7,953 nt of DNA from an uncultured Eubacteriales bacterium. Its GTDB lineage: Bacteria; Bacillota; Clostridia; Oscillospirales; Acutalibacteraceae. Positions 6,331-7,953 of the stretch are shown in pieces. The stretch spans positions 1 through 7,953 of the forward strand of contig CAKUYF010000040.1 of the NCBI GenBank assembly GCA_934702115.1. Reading direction: 5' to 3'. Position numbers and translations under genes: made by a program. Within the stretch, counting starts at the first letter, position 1; the number at the start of each line of letters is the position of its first letter. A model generated the notes under the pieces. The model saw nothing but the letters and a program-made list of their open reading frames with translations. It had not been told where the DNA came from and ran no database searches.

Positions 6331-7953
6331 CTAGCTAATCTTGCTCCCCGCCGGAACGGAATCATCTAAGAAAACTACAGCGACTTTTCCCTCGGAATCT
6401 TGTGATGCTAAAATCATACCATGACTTTCTACACCGCAAAGCTTAACAGGCTTTAAATTTGATACTATAATGACCTTTTTGCCAACTAATTCTTCCGGAC
6501 TATAAAACTGTGAAATACCTGAAGCTATAGTCCTATTTTTTTCTCCGTCATTAACCAATAGCTTTAAAAGTTTTTTAGACTTTTTTACTTTCTCACACTC
6601 TAATATCTCGCCCACAATTAACTGAGATTTTAAAAAATCTTCAATGTTTATAAGGTCGCAGGATTTGTTTTCTACTTTTTCTTGAGAAGCTTTTAATAAA
6701 TTATCAAGTTCTTCCATTTCGGTCTTTACGTCTATTCTTGGAAAAAGATTGCAATTTTTATGCACTGTAACATTTGAAGGTAACATTCCCCATTGCTTAA
6801 TCACTTCCCATTTGCAAATACTTTCTTTAGCACCTATCTGACTTTGAATGGCTTTAGCTGTACTCGGCATCACGGGTGAAATAAGCACTGATACTATTCT
6901 TAATGCTTCGCATAAATTATATAAAACTGCTGCAAGCCTCTCATATTTTTCTTTGTTTTTTCCAAGCTCCCAAGGCATAGTTTCGTCAATGTATTTATTA
7001 CACTTAGAAATAAGCAACCATACATCTCCTAAGGCAGATGAAAACTTAAATTTATCCATTTTAGATTCATACTCTTTTACTGTATTTACTGCAAAGGTAG
7101 CTAATTCGTTATCTAAAACCCCGATCTTTTGCTTCTCGGGAAGTGTGCCTTTAAAATATTTCTCTACCATTGAGACGGTGCGTGAAACTAGATTTCCTAA
7201 ATCATTAGCTAGATCAAAGTTAATCCTTTTTACAAGAGCTTCGTTACTAAAATAACCATCCAATCCAAAAGGTACTTCTCTCATCAAGAAATATCTCAAT
7301 GTATCAGCACCATATCTATTACATAAAATTTTCGGATCAACTACATTCCCTTTTGATTTTGACATCTTACTTCCATCACCGAATAAAATCCAACCATGAC
7401 TGTAAACTTGCTTTGGTAAAGGCAAATTAAGTGCCATAAGTATTGCCGGCCAAATTACAACATGAAATCTGACAATTTCTTTTCCTACAAAATGAACGTC
7501 TGCAGGCCAATATTTTTTAAAATCAGTATCGTCATTACTGGAATATCCTTGAGCAGTAATATAGTTCGTAAGTGCATCAAGCCATACATACACAACGTGT
7601 TTGCTATCAAAACTAACTGGTACTCCCCAATTAAAGCTGGTTCTGCTTACACATAAATCTTCAAGACCTGATTCTATAAACTGAATCATTTCGTTTTTGC
7701 GACTCTCAGGCTGAACAAACTGAGGATGACTTTTATAGTAATCCAGTAATTTGTCAGCATACTTAGAAAGTTTAAAAAAGTATGCTTCCTCCTCCATCCA
7801 TTTCACTTCACGTTCACAATCAGGGCACTTCCCATCTTTTAATTGATTGTCTGTAAAAAATGATTCACAAGGTGTACAGTACCATCCTTTATATTTTCCT
7901 TTGTATATCTCACCTTTTTCATATAATGTATTGAAAATATGCTGAACTGCTTC
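6331..7953 (-). CDS. metG: Methionyl-tRNA synthetase MetG, 5'-partial
   Basis: MetG charges tRNA-Met with methionine using ATP, for both initiation and elongation. The window holds the last 540 residues of a protein usually near 640-650; about 100-110 N-terminal residues with the HIGH motif lie beyond the right edge. The visible part opens with EAVQHIFNTLYEKG and contains a four-cysteine zinc knuckle, CTPC (26-29) and CPDC (43-46). It continues through VKWMEEEAYFFKLSKY, the FNWGVPV and YVWLDALTNYI core (around 107-132), and the KMSKS loop (196-200). The anticodon-binding helical domain follows (about 225-400). A C-terminal Trbp111-like OB-fold tRNA-binding domain (about 442-540) starts at FLKSQLIVGEI and contains the conserved SNLKPVKLCGVESHGMILA; it supports dimerisation and tRNA capture. 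The frame is open to the edge, so the internal GTG at 7806 is not a start. Ends in TAG, 38 bases before tatD. Confidence 0.97.
   Translation of the reverse strand, partial: EAVQHIFNTLYEKGEIYKGKYKGWYCTPCESFFTDNQLKDGKCPDCEREVKWMEEEAYFFKLSKYADKLLDYYKSHPQFVQPESRKNEMIQFIESGLEDLCVSRTSFNWGVPVSFDSKHVVYVWLDALTNYITAQGYSSNDDTDFKKYWPADVHFVGKEIVRFHVVIWPAILMALNLPLPKQVYSHGWILFGDGSKMSKSKGNVVDPKILCNRYGADTLRYFLMREVPFGLDGYFSNEALVKRINFDLANDLGNLVSRTVSMVEKYFKGTLPEKQKIGVLDNELATFAVNTVKEYESKMDKFKFSSALGDVWLLISKCNKYIDETMPWELGKNKEKYERLAAVLYNLCEALRIVSVLISPVMPSTAKAIQSQIGAKESICKWEVIKQWGMLPSNVTVHKNCNLFPRIDVKTEMEELDNLLKASQEKVENKSCDLINIEDFLKSQLIVGEILECEKVKKSKKLLKLLVNDGEKNRTIASGISQFYSPEELVGKKVIIVSNLKPVKLCGVESHGMILASQDSEGKVAVVFLDDSVPAGSKIS

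Noticed and set aside
6848..7255. A 135-codon open frame on the plus strand
   Set aside because: It is opposite metG's anticodon-binding domain, whose minus-strand reading is unmistakable; no independent coding signal is seen.
1..7953. A search for mobile elements, CRISPR arrays, tRNAs, toxin-antitoxin or phage-defence genes
   Set aside because: No terminal repeats, spaced repeats, cloverleaf sequences or accessory protein families were recognised; the window is almost fully explained by core genes on one strand.

Overview
This window is a stretch of low-GC, housekeeping bacterial chromosome. The gene content points to the Firmicutes, most likely Clostridia: an AT-rich genome, strong AGGAGG-type ribosome binding sites, GTG and TTG starts, the cdaA-cdaR (ybbR) pair, a nusB-xseA pair and a clostridial-type cysteine-desulfurase-like gene. 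I cannot name the species. All eight genes lie on the minus strand, so transcription runs from high to low coordinates. I see no plus-strand gene, tRNA, rRNA, mobile element or CRISPR array.

In transcription order, the right end holds metG (methionyl-tRNA synthetase, 5' end outside the window) and then tatD (metal-dependent DNase family, TTG start, 38 bases after metG). After a 130-base AT-rich gap comes ispF (MEP isoprenoid pathway), closed by a clear hairpin-plus-T-tract terminator at about 4879-4904. A 234-base gap then leads to a free-standing gene for a PLP-dependent cysteine desulfurase family protein. Its true start is a GTG at 4692 behind an excellent Shine-Dalgarno. A second minus-strand hairpin (3429-3459) separates it from the last block: cdaA (membrane diadenylate cyclase), cdaR (its YbbR-domain regulator, overlapping cdaA by 8 bases), nusB (antitermination factor) and xseA (exonuclease VII large subunit) at the left edge.

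The genes work in separate core processes: translation (metG), nucleic-acid processing (tatD, xseA), isoprenoid precursor synthesis (ispF), sulfur or selenium transfer (the PLP enzyme), c-di-AMP signalling (cdaA, cdaR) and rRNA transcription (nusB). The spacing suggests at least three transcription units: metG-tatD(-ispF), the PLP enzyme alone, and cdaA-cdaR-nusB-xseA.

The one real anomaly is in xseA. An in-frame TGA at 31-33 interrupts it, yet the ten codons beyond it still read as XseA in the same frame, so a single CGA-to-TGA change (mutation or sequencing error) is the simplest explanation. I found no sign of an undescribed system; this is mostly an ordinary core region.
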